Counted from the first letter of the stretch, positions 34,789 to 44,449 are shown. The stretch: 54,635 nucleotides of DNA from an uncultured Chloroflexota bacterium (GCA_902805635.1 CADCTC010000272.1:1-54635); one strand, 5' to 3'. Made by a program: numbers and translations. Notes: generated by a model not told the origin, from the letters alone.

Positions 34789-35951
34789 AGCTGGGCTGGC
34801 CGTTCCGCCGGCGGAGGGCCGAGCCGGAGCGGGGGACGGTGAACCCGCCCGGAGAGGCCGAACGGCTCCTGCGGCGTCTGGATTTCTCGGTGGTCCGCCG
34901 GCTGGACGGGCTGCGCCAGGGCGAGCACCGCAACCTGGCGTATGGGTTCGGGATGGACCTGGCCGAGCTGCGCGAGTACGTGCCCGGCGACGACGTGCGC
35001 GCGCTGGACTGGAACGTAACGGCGCGCATGGACCGGCCGTTCGTGCGCCGCTTCCACGAGGACCGCGAAGTCACCGCGTGGCTAGTACTGGACCTGACGC
35101 CGTCGACCGACTTCGGCAGCGCGGTGGTGACAAAGCGCGAGCTGCTGCTGGACTGCGCCGGCACGCTCGCGCGGCTGCTGACGGCGGGCGGCGACCGCGT
35201 GGGGGCGCTGCTCTACACGGGTTCGACGCCGCTGCGGCGCCGGGCTCCCCGCCAGCGCGGACTTTGGGCCGGCGGTACTCTCGGCGAACCGGATCGGATG
35301 CCCGCCGAGGTTGTGCGTGCGGGCTCCGGCCGGCAGCACGTGCTGCACCTCCTGCACCGGACGATGGCGGCGGTGGCGAAGGCACATAACGTGGACGCAC
35401 GCGCATCGGGACGTGGGGCGCAGCCAACCACCGGCGAGTTCGGCGGCTCGGAGACCGGTGCAGTCCGCGAGACGCCGCAGCAGTCCGATCTGGCGGCGCT
35501 GCTGGAGCAGGCATTTCGAACTGCACATGGACGCGGCCTGGTTGTGGTCATCTCCGACTTCCTGGACGTGCAGCTCGGGAGGACCGAAGCGGGTCAGCAA
35601 GAGGGCTGGCAGCGCGCCCTGGCGCCGCTGGCGCAGCGTCACGAAGTAGTAGGGGTGTGGATGTGCGACCGGCGAGAGATGGAGCTGCCTCCGGTGGGAG
35701 TGGTGACGTTCCAGGACGCTGAGACCGGAGAGCAGGTGGTGGTAGACACCAGCCAGCCAACGCTCCGAGAGGCATACGCGCGCCAGGCGCGCGCGCGCGC
35801 CGCTGCCATGGAGAAGCTGTTCGCGCTGCACGCGGCGGCGTTGTGGATGCTGCCGGTGGACGAGCCCTTCGTGCCGGCGCTGGTGCGTTTCCTGGAGCAG
35901 CGACGAAAGACACTGGTTGGCGCGCGCCGGCTGCTGGGAGCGGTGGGGTAG
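34785..35951 (+). CDS. DUF58 domain protein
   Basis: 388 residues. DUF58 signature is in GEHRNLAYGFGMDLAELREY and VPGDDVRALDWNVTARM (about residues 45-80), then the VWA-like strand VTAWLVLDLTPSTDFGS, a partial MIDAS (DLTPS). GLVVVISDFLDVQLG near 265 is the DFLD motif of the family. The domain normally docks to MoxR and the VWA proteins. GTG 34785 overlaps the MoxR stop (GTGA). A Gln/Gly-rich insertion (about 190-250) is not seen in typical members. It sits second in the MoxR-DUF58-VWA-VWA operon. Confidence 0.9.
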   Translation: MKLGWPFRRRRAEPERGTVNPPGEAERLLRRLDFSVVRRLDGLRQGEHRNLAYGFGMDLAELREYVPGDDVRALDWNVTARMDRPFVRRFHEDREVTAWLVLDLTPSTDFGSAVVTKRELLLDCAGTLARLLTAGGDRVGALLYTGSTPLRRRAPRQRGLWAGGTLGEPDRMPAEVVRAGSGRQHVLHLLHRTMAAVAKAHNVDARASGRGAQPTTGEFGGSETGAVRETPQQSDLAALLEQAFRTAHGRGLVVVISDFLDVQLGRTEAGQQEGWQRALAPLAQRHEVVGVWMCDRREMELPPVGVVTFQDAETGEQVVVDTSQPTLREAYARQARARAAAMEKLFALHAAALWMLPVDEPFVPALVRFLEQRRKTLVGARRLLGAVG

Positions 35952-35958
35952 CGGAGCG

Positions 35959-36939
35959 ATGGAATACATCGTCCCGCCACTGCTGTGGTGGGTGGCGCTC
36001 CCGGTAGTCCTGCTGGCGCTGTACGCCTACGCGCAGACGCGGCGGGCGCCGGACGCGGTGTCGTTCAGCAATGTTGCGCTGCTGAAGCTGGCAATGGCCG
36101 GCAGACCATCCACCGCAATCCGCCGGCACCTGCCGCCACTGATGCTGGCGCTGGCGCTGGCCGGCGCGGCGGTGGCGCTGGCAAGGCCGGCGCTGCGGAC
36201 ACCACTGCCGCGCGAGAGCGCCACGATCATCCTGGTAATCGACGTGTCGGGCAGCATGGATGCACGGGACATGTTCCCGACGCGCCTGGCGGCGGCGAAA
36301 CGGGCGTCGCGGCAGTTCGTGGACACCTTGCCGTCCGGGTTCATGGTTGGCGTGGTGGAGTTCTCGTCGGGAGCATCGCTGGTGCAGCCGGTCACGGACG
36401 ATCATGCAGCCGTGCACGCGGCGATAGAGGGGCTGAAGATCGGCGGCGGCACGCAGATCGGTGATGGGCTAAAGATGGCGCTGGCGTCGCTGCCGTCTGA
36501 GCTGCTGGCGCCGGACGGGCGACCGCGGCAGCCAGCGGCGGCCATTCCCGGCGCGCCGCCCCCACCGCCGCCGGCGGTAGTGCTGCTGCTAACCGATGGC
36601 GTGAACGGCGGTGGCGCGCCGCCGCTGGAGGTGGCGCAGGAGGCACGCGCCGCCAACGTGCCGGTCTTCACCATCGGCATGGGAGGGCGCGGCATGTTTG
36701 GCCGCGGCGGCGGAGACGTGGACGAGGAGCTGCTGCAAGAGATGGCGGCGGCTACCGGAGCGCAGTATTACTTCGCGCCGGGAGGCAGCGAGCTCGCGCG
36801 CGTCTATACCGACCTTGGGGTGGCGTTGGGGTGGGACTTCGCCCGGCGCGAAATCGGCGGGTACGTGGCGGTTGCGTCCGTAGCGGTAGCCGGCCTGGGG
36901 CTGGCGCTGGGCTATCTGTGGCTGCATCGGGACTTGTGA
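35959..36939 (+). CDS. BatA-like membrane VWA protein
   Basis: 326 residues. N-terminal membrane helix (VPPLLWWVALPVVLLALYA, about 5-22), a second hydrophobic segment (LPPLMLALALAGAAVALARP, about 58-77), then a periplasmic-type VWA domain with an intact MIDAS: IDVSGSMDARDMFPTRL (D95, S97, S99), GGGTQIGDGL (Thr) and LLTDGVNGGG (Asp). A C-terminal helix at about 295-320 (GYVAVASVAVAGLGLALGYL) anchors it again. Typical Bat/BatA topology. ATG 35959, 7 bases after the DUF58 stop, with a purine-rich GCGGAGCG before it. Its stop overlaps the start of the next VWA gene. Confidence 0.9.
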   Translation: MEYIVPPLLWWVALPVVLLALYAYAQTRRAPDAVSFSNVALLKLAMAGRPSTAIRRHLPPLMLALALAGAAVALARPALRTPLPRESATIILVIDVSGSMDARDMFPTRLAAAKRASRQFVDTLPSGFMVGVVEFSSGASLVQPVTDDHAAVHAAIEGLKIGGGTQIGDGLKMALASLPSELLAPDGRPRQPAAAIPGAPPPPPPAVVLLLTDGVNGGGAPPLEVAQEARAANVPVFTIGMGGRGMFGRGGGDVDEELLQEMAAATGAQYYFAPGGSELARVYTDLGVALGWDFARREIGGYVAVASVAVAGLGLALGYLWLHRDL

Positions 36940-37928
36940 TGGAAGCGACGGCGTCCTTCTTTGAATGGCTGAAGCAGCAGGGGGTGGAGTTCCGGCTCCC
37001 GGCGGCGCTGGCGGCACTGCTGTTGGTGCCGGTGCTGGTGGTCTGGTACGCCGGAGCGCGCCGGTCTCGGCGGCACGTGGCGCGGGCGTTCCGCGTTGCC
37101 GGCTACCGGCCACGACGCTCGTGGCGCGGCGTGGTGCGCGGCCTCTCCACCACACTCCTGCTGCTGGGCCTGGCAGCGACCGTCGTGGGGTTTGCGCGTC
37201 CGGTGGTGGAGCTGCCCACGCCTGAGGACCGCGCGACGGTGGTGCTGGTGATGGACGCGTCGTTGGCAATGCGCGCGACCGACGTGCGGCCGGTGCGGCT
37301 GGAGGTAGCGAAGTCCACCGCCAAGACCGCGGTGCAGGCGGTGCCGGAGCGGGCGCAGCTGGCGCTGGTGGGCTATTCCAGTGGCGCGTACGTGCTGCAC
37401 CCGCCGACGCACGACCACGGCGCGATACCCGCCGCGTTTGGCCGACTGCGCACCGCCGAAGGCGCCGCCCTGGGCGAGGCGCTCTACGTGGCGCTTGGCG
37501 TCATTCCTGTGCAGGACGAGGCGGACGCGACGGCACCGCGCGAGGGACCATCGCCGAAGGTGCCCGCAGCCATCGTGCTGGTGTCCAGCGGCGACTACTC
37601 CGGCGGCCGAGACCTGGTCGATGCAGCGGCGGCCGCGCGTGAAGCGCGCGTGCCGGTGCACGTAGTGGGGATCGGGCCACGCCAGGGTGCCGAGCAAAAG
37701 GCCCCGTACGACGAGCGGCTGCTGCGCCAGATCGCGCAGGCGACCGGCGGGCGCTATATGACGACGGGCTCGAATCGCGAGTGGCGCCAGGCGCTGGAGG
37801 AGCTTGGCAGCGTCGTGAAAGTCGAGGTGCGCGAGCAAGAAGTCGGGCAGTTCGCCGGGGCGGCAGGGCTGGCTACGATGGGCCTGGCGATGCTGGTGAT
37901 GCTGGCTGCAACCAGGAGATTGGTGTAG
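36939..37928 (+). CDS. BatB-like membrane VWA protein with altered MIDAS
   Basis: 329 residues. Same architecture as its neighbour: helix near residues 20-38 (ALAALLLVPVLVVWYAG), a second near 70-87 (TTLLLLGLAATVVGF), VWA domain, and a C-terminal helix (AGLATMGLAMLVMLAATRRLV). The first MIDAS loop reads VMDASLAMRATD (D106, S108, A110 in place of the second Ser), and the last Asp loop is VSSGDYSGG instead of TDG. So metal binding is probably weakened compared with BatA. ATG 36939 overlaps the previous stop (TGATG). Probably forms a heteromeric membrane complex with the BatA-like protein (inference). Confidence 0.88.
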   Translation: MEATASFFEWLKQQGVEFRLPAALAALLLVPVLVVWYAGARRSRRHVARAFRVAGYRPRRSWRGVVRGLSTTLLLLGLAATVVGFARPVVELPTPEDRATVVLVMDASLAMRATDVRPVRLEVAKSTAKTAVQAVPERAQLALVGYSSGAYVLHPPTHDHGAIPAAFGRLRTAEGAALGEALYVALGVIPVQDEADATAPREGPSPKVPAAIVLVSSGDYSGGRDLVDAAAAAREARVPVHVVGIGPRQGAEQKAPYDERLLRQIAQATGGRYMTTGSNREWRQALEELGSVVKVEVREQEVGQFAGAAGLATMGLAMLVMLAATRRLV

Positions 37929-37968
37929 GCCGCGCTCGTCTCATCGCGAGTAGAAGACGGCATGGAAC

Positions 37969-39105
37969 GTGCCCTTCGCGGCGTTTGTGACGCAGCTACT
38001 CGAAGCGGTGGGGCGCGAAGACGTCGGGGTTGACGAGCTGATCGACCCAGAGGCATCCGCCGGCGCGGCGGGGCTCCGTTACGTCTCTGACGAGACGCCG
38101 GGAATCCGGCGCAAGATGGTGCGTGACGCGTTCGTGTACACGCATTCGGACGGCAGTACCGTGACAGACGAGCGGACGCTTGCGCGGATCAAAGCGCTCG
38201 CCATTCCCCCTGCCTGGACGGACGTGTGGATCTGCCCGAACCCGCGCGGCCACATCCAGGCCACCGGGCGTGACGCCAAGGGACGCAAGCAGTATCGCTA
38301 CCACGCCAAGTGGCGTGAAGTGCGCGATGCCGTCAAGTACGGCAAGATGATCGCGTTTGCCGAGGCGCTGCCACTGATGCGCAAGCGCGTGGACCATGAC
38401 CTGGCGCTGCGCGGTACGCCACGCGAGAAAGTGCTGGCGACGGTGGTGCGGCTTCTGGAGCACACGCGAATCCGCGTGGGGAGCGAGGAGTACAAGAAGC
38501 TCAACAAGTCATACGGGCTGACCACGCTGCAGGACCGGCACGTGAGCGTAGACGGCTCGACCATTCGCTTTCGGTTCAAGGGCAAGCAAGGCATCAAACA
38601 CGAGGTGGAGCTGCGCGACCGCAGGCTGGCGCGCGTCGTCCAGAAGTGCCGCGACATCCCCGGCCAGGACCTGTTCCAGTACACCGACGAGGCCGGCGTA
38701 CGGCACGACGTCACGTCGGGCGACGTGAACGATTACATCCGTGAGATAAGTGGGGGAGAGTTCACCGCCAAGGACTTCCGTACCTGGGCTGGGACGCTGC
38801 TGGCGGCGCGCTTCCTACGGACTTGTGAGCCGTGCGCGAGTGAGGCAGACGGAAAGAAGGCCGTGCTGCGCTGCGTCGAGGCCGTCAGCCAGGACTTGGG
38901 CAACACCGTCGCGGTCTGCCGTAAGTGTTATGTCCACCCTGCGGTGGTGAAGGCGTATCTCACGGGTCGCATGGAGCCGCTCCCCAATGTGCCGAATACG
39001 CCTGAATCCGCCACGTCTGCGCACGTGCTGGACGCCGAAGAGTCCGCGCTGGTGGCACTGCTGAGCGGCAGTGAAGATGACGGCGCGGCTGCGCTCGCGG
39101 CCTGA
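37969..39105 (+). CDS. DNA topoisomerase IB, bacterial/poxvirus type
   Basis: 378 residues. Relaxes supercoils by nicking one strand through a 3'-phosphotyrosine. N-terminal domain (about 1-115) has GIRRKMVRDAFVYTHSDG and IPPAWTDVWICPNPRGHIQATG. The catalytic domain has ERVLA-like REKVLATVVRLLEHTRIRVG (Arg), RFKGKQGIKHEV (Lys), AKDFRTWAGTLLAARFL (Arg) and the active Tyr in VCRKCYVHPAVVKAY (Y321). GTG 37969 is chosen; the ATG at 37962 is in another frame. It begins 40 bases after the BatB-like gene. Common in Deinococcus, Actinobacteria and soil bacteria; a role in DNA stress is plausible but not shown. Confidence 0.93.
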   Translation: MPFAAFVTQLLEAVGREDVGVDELIDPEASAGAAGLRYVSDETPGIRRKMVRDAFVYTHSDGSTVTDERTLARIKALAIPPAWTDVWICPNPRGHIQATGRDAKGRKQYRYHAKWREVRDAVKYGKMIAFAEALPLMRKRVDHDLALRGTPREKVLATVVRLLEHTRIRVGSEEYKKLNKSYGLTTLQDRHVSVDGSTIRFRFKGKQGIKHEVELRDRRLARVVQKCRDIPGQDLFQYTDEAGVRHDVTSGDVNDYIREISGGEFTAKDFRTWAGTLLAARFLRTCEPCASEADGKKAVLRCVEAVSQDLGNTVAVCRKCYVHPAVVKAYLTGRMEPLPNVPNTPESATSAHVLDAEESALVALLSGSEDDGAAALAA

Positions 39106-39106
39106 T

Positions 39107-40108
39107 CTACTCCTTAGGTGCGTTGCGGGCGGCGCGGCGGAGCGCCTTGCGGAGGGCGCGGGCCTGCGACGGCGTGACCAGCACGTCGACCAACGCGGGG
39201 CCGCCATGGCCCAGGCCCTGGTCGTACGCGGCGAAGCGGGCTATCCCCCCTTGCTTGCGGTCAGAGGCGGAGTCCACCGGGTCCAGGTGCACGTCCTCGG
39301 TAAAGAATTGGATGGTGGCCTGTACCTGCCCACGGGCCGGAGCACTGCCGGCGCCGAACGGAGGGACGCCTAGCTGCGCCGTCTCTCCGCGCTCCGCTTC
39401 CAACGCCTCTCCAAGCTTCTGCGCGATGGTGACGGCCGCTTCAGTTGGGAACCAGACCGCGGCGCGCAAGCCGGGGTGGTCGGCAAAGATCGCGGTGCAG
39501 CAGCCGTCCCGGCAGGTGCCTACGTCCACCGAATCCACCAGGCCGACGCGGTAGCCGACGAACGCGGACGGCCACGGCTCTTCGTCGTCTCCCCCGCCAC
39601 CTTCGCCTTCATCGTCGTCGTAGAAGTCGCCATCGCCCCCGCCGCCATCGCCGTCCGAGAGGCGTGGCTCGCGCTGCTCGATGACTTCCGGGCGGTCGAG
39701 CACGGCGGCGCCTCCAGGCCCACCGCCCATCGCGCCGAGAACGCCCGACAGGTCGTTGCCGAGGCTCTGGAGCACACGCGCCAGGGCGCGCAGGGCGGGA
39801 TCGTCGGTCTGCTGGCCCTCGCTCAGGCGGCGCGCCAGCGCTTGCTGGGCGCGTGGCGATGCCGCGACGCGCCGGACCGCCTTGAGGAAGGCGTCGGCCG
39901 GGTCTTCGGCGGGGCTGGAGCCGCCCGAACTGCCGGAGCCACCCTGCCTGCTACTCCGGCCGCCGGATTCGGATGCGCCGCCTCCTGATCCGCGCTGCGA
40001 CCTGAGCTGGCGCAGCCAATCTTCAACGCGCTCGGCGGTAGATGGTGAGGGCTGCTCGGAGGAGTCTTCCGGCTGCTCGTCTTCGGGCCGGTCGACAGGA
40101 TCTTGCAT
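39107..40108 (-). CDS. Hypothetical acidic, low-complexity protein
   Basis: 333 residues. The N-terminus is rich in Pro/Glu/Ser and the region at about 40-65 is Gly/Ser repeats. A helical part (about 68-115: DAFLKAVRRVAASPRAQQAL) follows, then a Gly/Asp/Glu-rich acidic block (about 135-175) and a better-conserved C-terminal part with EPWPSAFVGYRVGLVDSVDV, GTCRDGCCTAIFADHPG and FFTEDVHLDPVDSASDRK. The Cys group C-x3-CC near residue 198 could be redox active. No family recognised. ATG 40108; transcribed toward the convergent topoisomerase gene, with which it nearly touches (1 base between them). Confidence 0.7.
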   Translation of the reverse strand: MQDPVDRPEDEQPEDSSEQPSPSTAERVEDWLRQLRSQRGSGGGASESGGRSSRQGGSGSSGGSSPAEDPADAFLKAVRRVAASPRAQQALARRLSEGQQTDDPALRALARVLQSLGNDLSGVLGAMGGGPGGAAVLDRPEVIEQREPRLSDGDGGGGDGDFYDDDEGEGGGGDDEEPWPSAFVGYRVGLVDSVDVGTCRDGCCTAIFADHPGLRAAVWFPTEAAVTIAQKLGEALEAERGETAQLGVPPFGAGSAPARGQVQATIQFFTEDVHLDPVDSASDRKQGGIARFAAYDQGLGHGGPALVDVLVTPSQARALRKALRRAARNAPKE

Positions 40109-40172
40109 GGGGAATTCCTGCAGTGAGTCTAACGCAGGCGGATAGCGGGGTTGGCGAGCGTGCCCAACGATG

Positions 40173-41357
40173 CTACCCGACTGTAACCGCCGCAGCCTTC
40201 TTTTCGATGCTGGCGAGCAGGTCGTCGAACGACTTGGCGAAGGAGGCTACGCCTTCTTGCTCCAGGCGCGCCGCGACCGCCTTGAGGTCTATCCCGGCGT
40301 CCACCAGGGAACGCGCCAGCGCGTGGGCTTCGGAGAGACCCTCGCGGATGCTGACGCGGACGGTGGCGCGCGCGCGTATGGCGTCCAGCGTCTGTGGCGG
40401 GACGGTGTTAATGGTGTCCGGCCCGATGAGCGGATCGACGTACATGGTGTCGGGGAAGGCGGGGTTCTTGGTGCTGGTGCTGGCCCACAGCATCCGTTGC
40501 ACCCGCGCCCCCTTGGCGCGCAAGCCGGCGAAACGCTCCGACGAGAAGATGCGCTCGAACCGCTCGTAGGCCAGCTTAGCGTTCGCGATGGCTGCCTGCC
40601 CCTTGAGGGCGACATCGCTATCGCCAAGCTGCGAGTCCACCAGCGTGTCGACCCGGCTGACGAAGAAGCTGGCGACCGATGCGACCCGGTCGAGCGGATT
40701 GCCTGCGGCGGCGAGGCGCTCCAGTCCCTCGATGTACGCGTTGGCGACCGCTTCGTACCGGTCCACGTCGAAGAGCAGGGTGACGTTGACGTTGATGCCC
40801 TGGCCGATGGCGTCGGCGATCGCCGGCAGACCCTCGATGGTGGCGGGGATCTTGATCATGACGTTGGGCCGGCCGACCGCGGCGAACAGCCGCGTGGCGG
40901 CGGCGGCGGTGCCGGCGGTGTCGCGCGCCAGACGAGGGGAGACCTCCAGGCTGACGTAGCCATCGGCGCCGTCCAGGCGGTCATAGACCGGGCGCAGCAC
41001 GTCGGCAGCGTCCTGGATGTCGCTAATTGCCAGCGCTTCGAAGATCGACTCAGGGTCCTTGCCCGTGCGCGCAAGCGGTGCGAGCTGGGCATCGTAGTCG
41101 GCGCTGCCCGCGATGGCCTTCTCGAAGATGGTGGGATTGGACGTGACGCCGAGCACCCCCTCATCGGCCAGCCGGCCGAGCTCGCCGGTCTGGATCAGGC
41201 TGCGGCTGATGTTGTCCAGCCATATAGACTGGCCAAGGTTGTGAAGCGCGGCGAGACGGCCGGATTCCGATTGAGTAGTGGTACTGCCGGTGGCGCTCCC
41301 GGCGGACGGTGCGGCGATCTGGGTGACCATCTGCTGCGTTCCCCTCTCTTGAGCCAT
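40173..41357 (-). CDS. tal: Transaldolase
   Basis: 394 residues. Transfers a dihydroxyacetone unit in the non-oxidative pentose phosphate pathway. Motifs: [15 protein letters not shown] (about 41-55), [16 protein letters not shown] (near 68-83), the Schiff-base Lys in [12 protein letters not shown] (K169), [18 protein letters not shown] (near 188), [12 protein letters not shown] and [18 protein letters not shown]. This is the longer transaldolase subtype found in Actinobacteria, cyanobacteria and Chloroflexota. The first 35 residues are a Ser/Thr/Ala-rich lead. ATG 41357. No gene is coupled to it; the membrane protein gene starting at 41438 is divergent. Confidence 0.95.
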   Translation of the reverse strand: MAQERGTQQMVTQIAAPSAGSATGSTTTQSESGRLAALHNLGQSIWLDNISRSLIQTGELGRLADEGVLGVTSNPTIFEKAIAGSADYDAQLAPLARTGKDPESIFEALAISDIQDAADVLRPVYDRLDGADGYVSLEVSPRLARDTAGTAAAATRLFAAVGRPNVMIKIPATIEGLPAIADAIGQGINVNVTLLFDVDRYEAVANAYIEGLERLAAAGNPLDRVASVASFFVSRVDTLVDSQLGDSDVALKGQAAIANAKLAYERFERIFSSERFAGLRAKGARVQRMLWASTSTKNPAFPDTMYVDPLIGPDTINTVPPQTLDAIRARATVRVSIREGLSEAHALARSLVDAGIDLKAVAARLEQEGVASFAKSFDDLLASIEKKAAAVTVG

Positions 41358-41437
41358 TCTAACCGCCGCGCGCCAACGTGGGGACGCCGCGTCATCGGCC
41401 GGCTGCGCCGGCTGCCATGACTTAGACTACACGCTCC

Positions 41438-42778
41438 GTGTCGCAGACGCCCGCCGGTGGAGACGTGGCTTTGCGCCGGGACCGGAACCAGCTCGGAGTC
41501 CACGTCCGACGGCGCTGGTGGCTACGCATGGCGTGGGTCGCGCTCGCTCTGCTCATCATCGCCAGTGGAGTGCCACGGCTGAGTCACGGATCCTGGGGTT
41601 GGCGGGCGGGCAGCAGCGCCGCGCAGGACTTCGGCGGGATCGTGCTGGAGTGGGAGTGGACGGACGTGGCCCAGAGCGCCTGGCTAGCGGAGGGAGACCC
41701 CCGCTGGCAGGGGCGGCTGCAGCCGGAGATGAAGGGGCAGAACGTGCTGCGCTTCGTGCCGGGCGTGGCCGTGGCGTGGCTCGGCGCGTGGCTGCGCAGC
41801 GCCTGGCCGGCGGCGGTCGTGCTGACGTGGCTATGCTGGCTCGCGTCGGCGGCGGCGCTGTTTGCCCTGTGTCGGGCACTGATTCCCGATTCGGAGCGAG
41901 GCATCCGCATGGGCGTCGTTGCGGCGGGACTGGTGGCCCTGAGCCCGGGATTTACCGCGTTCAACGGCTATATAGACGCGCATCAGTTCGGCTACGCGGG
42001 CGCAGCACTGGGCCTGCTGGGTGTGGAGGTCGCGTGGCGGCGGTCGCAGGCAGCCCCCACGCCAAGCCCGCGAACGCCATCGCAGTGGGCCGTGGCAGCA
42101 GGTGGGGCGATGTTCCTGGCAAACGGGACGTTGGAGCTGGGGCCGCCCCTGCTGGTCCTCGTGTGGCTGCAGTACGCGGTGGCCAGCGTCGCCAGGGAGC
42201 CGCAGGCGGTGATCGGCAGCGTACGCTGGTGCGGGATCGTGACGGTGACGTTCCTGGTCCTGCAGGGGGCCTGGTGGCTGGTGGCAAACGTCGCCGTGCT
42301 GGGGCACGTGGCGAGCTACAACGAGGGGCTGCAGCATCTCACGTCGAACGCGGTCGAGGCGAGGGCTGACTGGGACCACTTGATCGTGCGGGTCAGAGAG
42401 GCTCCGCAGCGGGCGGGCGCTGTATTTCTAACGCCGGTGGTGCTCTGTGCGCTCGTGGGCGCGGTAGCGCTGCCATGGCGTGCGCTGCGGTGGTGCGTGC
42501 TGTGGTCCGGGCTGATTGCCGGGGCGGTGCTGGTGACGCGTGACCATCCCCGCACCATCTACCTGGCGTATCCCGCGGTGTATGTCGCGGCTGCGAGCGG
42601 CGTCGAGTGGCTGGGGCGGATGCTGGGGCGCATAGCTGGGAGGCAGGGCGATGCCGCCAGGTGGCTACCGGCGTCGGTATTGCTCGCCGTAGTAGGCAAG
42701 CTCGTGCTGGGCGACCTGTGGGGTGACGTGACACTGCCGGCCACCTGGTGGGTGGGACAAGCGCCGCCACCGCCGTGA
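41438..42778 (+). CDS. Polytopic membrane protein, possibly glycosyltransferase-like
   Basis: 446 residues with about nine or ten hydrophobic segments (around 30-46, 105-145, 155-180, 205-235, 245-290, 330-365, 375-400). The first large extracytoplasmic loop (about 50-105) carries EWEWTDVAQSAWLAEGDPRW, and short polar loops separate the helices; this resembles GT39/GT83-type mannosyltransferase-like proteins, but the DE/DD catalytic motif is not clear, so function is left open. GTG 41438. Its stop overlaps the GTG of the next small membrane gene, so the pair is cotranslated. Confidence 0.7.
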   Translation: MSQTPAGGDVALRRDRNQLGVHVRRRWWLRMAWVALALLIIASGVPRLSHGSWGWRAGSSAAQDFGGIVLEWEWTDVAQSAWLAEGDPRWQGRLQPEMKGQNVLRFVPGVAVAWLGAWLRSAWPAAVVLTWLCWLASAAALFALCRALIPDSERGIRMGVVAAGLVALSPGFTAFNGYIDAHQFGYAGAALGLLGVEVAWRRSQAAPTPSPRTPSQWAVAAGGAMFLANGTLELGPPLLVLVWLQYAVASVAREPQAVIGSVRWCGIVTVTFLVLQGAWWLVANVAVLGHVASYNEGLQHLTSNAVEARADWDHLIVRVREAPQRAGAVFLTPVVLCALVGAVALPWRALRWCVLWSGLIAGAVLVTRDHPRTIYLAYPAVYVAAASGVEWLGRMLGRIAGRQGDAARWLPASVLLAVVGKLVLGDLWGDVTLPATWWVGQAPPPP

Positions 42779-43269
42779 ACGGCCTCTGGACACTGTGGCG
42801 GGTAGCCGTGGCAGCCGGAGTGGCCGGAGTGGCCGCCGCGGGACTGGCGGCGCAGGTCGGAGCGGTGTGGTGGGAGGATCCAGCCTGGAGGATCGCCCGC
42901 AGTGGCGCGGCGGTAGGCTGGCCGGTATTCCTGGCGCTCCTGCTGGCGCGTGCCGCGCACTTGTGGTGGTCGGGCAGGGGCGAAGCCACTGCTCGCAGCA
43001 GAGATGGCGGTGCAGCGCCGCTCCGCCTCTGGGAAGTGCTGCTTCGGGCGTGTCTTGTCGCGGCGGTGCCGCTGCCGCGCTATTTGGGCGATCCCGCGGG
43101 CGGAGTCGTCGCCTCGTTCTGGATTGTGGCGCTCAGCGCGTGCGCGTACGTCTTCCTGGAACCGGCGCTGCCGCCCGTGTGGCGACGCCGCTTCTGGCCC
43201 GGCGCCGCACTGTTCCTCGTCCCATGGGCGCTGCCATGGTGGCCCACCGCCTGGCCGCCCATGCGGTAG
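42775..43269 (+). CDS. Small polytopic membrane protein
   Basis: 164 residues with four to five hydrophobic stretches: LWTLWRVAVAAGVAGVAAAG (about 4-23), GWPVFLALLLARAAHLWW (about 45-62), a basic loop, LWEVLLRACLVAAVPLPRYL (about 83-102), VVASFWIVALSACAYVFLEP (about 110-130) and the Trp/Pro-rich end. GTG 42775 is chosen by its overlap with the preceding stop (GTGA). No family recognised. It might be a partner subunit of the membrane protein it is coupled to. Confidence 0.6.
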   Translation: MNGLWTLWRVAVAAGVAGVAAAGLAAQVGAVWWEDPAWRIARSGAAVGWPVFLALLLARAAHLWWSGRGEATARSRDGGAAPLRLWEVLLRACLVAAVPLPRYLGDPAGGVVASFWIVALSACAYVFLEPALPPVWRRRFWPGAALFLVPWALPWWPTAWPPMR

Positions 43270-43306
43270 GTTGCTCGGACGCCTCTCCCCGGGGAGCGGG
43301 AGTCGG

Positions 43307-44449
43307 CTATTGGTCTACGACCGACCCGTCTACGTGCAAGCGGGCGCCAATGCGTCCGTGGGTGCGGGCGGGATGACGCTCGACCGCCTCGGGCGCGAGC
43401 TCGATGCCAATACCCGGCGCATCCGGGATGATCAAAAAGCCATTCTCGCACCGCACGGTCGTCTTGACGATCTCGCTCTTGGGCGCGCGATCCTCGCCGG
43501 TGGGGTACTCCTGGATGGCGAAGTTGGGGATGCACGCCGCGATCTGCAGGCACGCGGCGGTGCTCACCGGCGAGAGCGGGTTGTGGGGCACGACCCCGAC
43601 GTGGTGGGCCTCGGCCAGCGCCGCGATCTTCTTGGTGCCGGTGATGCCACCCGCCAGGCACACGTCCGGGCGCACGTACTGCACCGCGCCGCGCGCCAGC
43701 AGCATCTGGAACTCGTAGATCGTGTGCAGGCGCTCCCCCGTGGCGATGGGGATCTCAATGTGCTTGGCAACCTCTGCCATGGCGTCGAAGTTGTCGGGCA
43801 GGATGGGATCCTCGTAGAAGTAGGGGTGAAATGGCTCGATGCCGCGCGCCAGGACGACCGCTTCGGCGGGCGTGAGGCGGCGGTGGATCTCGATGCACAG
43901 GTCCACGTCGTTGCCGACCGCTTCACGGTAGCGGCGCACGGTGTCGATCGCGTCGCCGATCTTCTGCGCGTGGGTCTTGAAGAAGGGGACGTCGCGCGGC
44001 TCGTCGAGGAAGGGAGTCAGGTGGCCGACGGCGGTGAACCCCTGGGCCTTGGCATCAATGCAGCCCTGGACCAGCTGGTCGGCGGTGCGTCCGAAGACGT
44101 GGTAGTAGACGCGGGCCTTGTGGCGAGTCTTGCCGCCGAGCAGGTCATAAACCGGCACGCCGAGCGCTTTGCCCTTGATGTCCCACAGCGCGATGTCGAT
44201 CGCGCTGATGGCGCCCATGATGGCGGCCCCGCGGAAGTGGCCGGACCGGTACATCACGTTCCAGTGGTGCTCGATCAGCCGTGGGTCCTGTCCCACCAGG
44301 TAGTCCGCGAACTTGCGGATGGCTGTGGCAGATGCCTCAAGGTGGCCCCAGGTGCCCGACTCGCCGAGGCCGGTGATCCCCTCGTCGGTGTGCACCTGGC
44401 AGAACAGGTAGCGGTCGATAGGGATCGCTTCGACTTTGGTGATCTTCAC
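43307..44449 (-). CDS. Enolase-superfamily sugar-acid dehydratase (mandelate racemase family)
   Basis: 380 residues. Related to D-galactonate/gluconate-type dehydratases. N-terminal capping domain KITKVEAIPIDRYLFCQVHTD (split by reading), then DIALWDIKGKALGVPVYDLLGG. Barrel metal ligands: first in DLCIEIHRRLTPAEA (near residue 195), second FYEDPILPDN (near 222), third IATGERLHTIYEF (near 245), and the general base His in VGVVPHNPLSPVS (near 295). The first metal position has EIH rather than the common DxH. GTG 44449 follows GGAGG by 6 bases. It overlaps the stop of the isomerase gene by 4 bases and belongs to a sugar cluster with Gfo/Idh/MocA. Substrate is not determined. Confidence 0.9.
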   Translation of the reverse strand: MKITKVEAIPIDRYLFCQVHTDEGITGLGESGTWGHLEASATAIRKFADYLVGQDPRLIEHHWNVMYRSGHFRGAAIMGAISAIDIALWDIKGKALGVPVYDLLGGKTRHKARVYYHVFGRTADQLVQGCIDAKAQGFTAVGHLTPFLDEPRDVPFFKTHAQKIGDAIDTVRRYREAVGNDVDLCIEIHRRLTPAEAVVLARGIEPFHPYFYEDPILPDNFDAMAEVAKHIEIPIATGERLHTIYEFQMLLARGAVQYVRPDVCLAGGITGTKKIAALAEAHHVGVVPHNPLSPVSTAACLQIAACIPNFAIQEYPTGEDRAPKSEIVKTTVRCENGFLIIPDAPGIGIELAPEAVERHPARTHGRIGARLHVDGSVVDQ

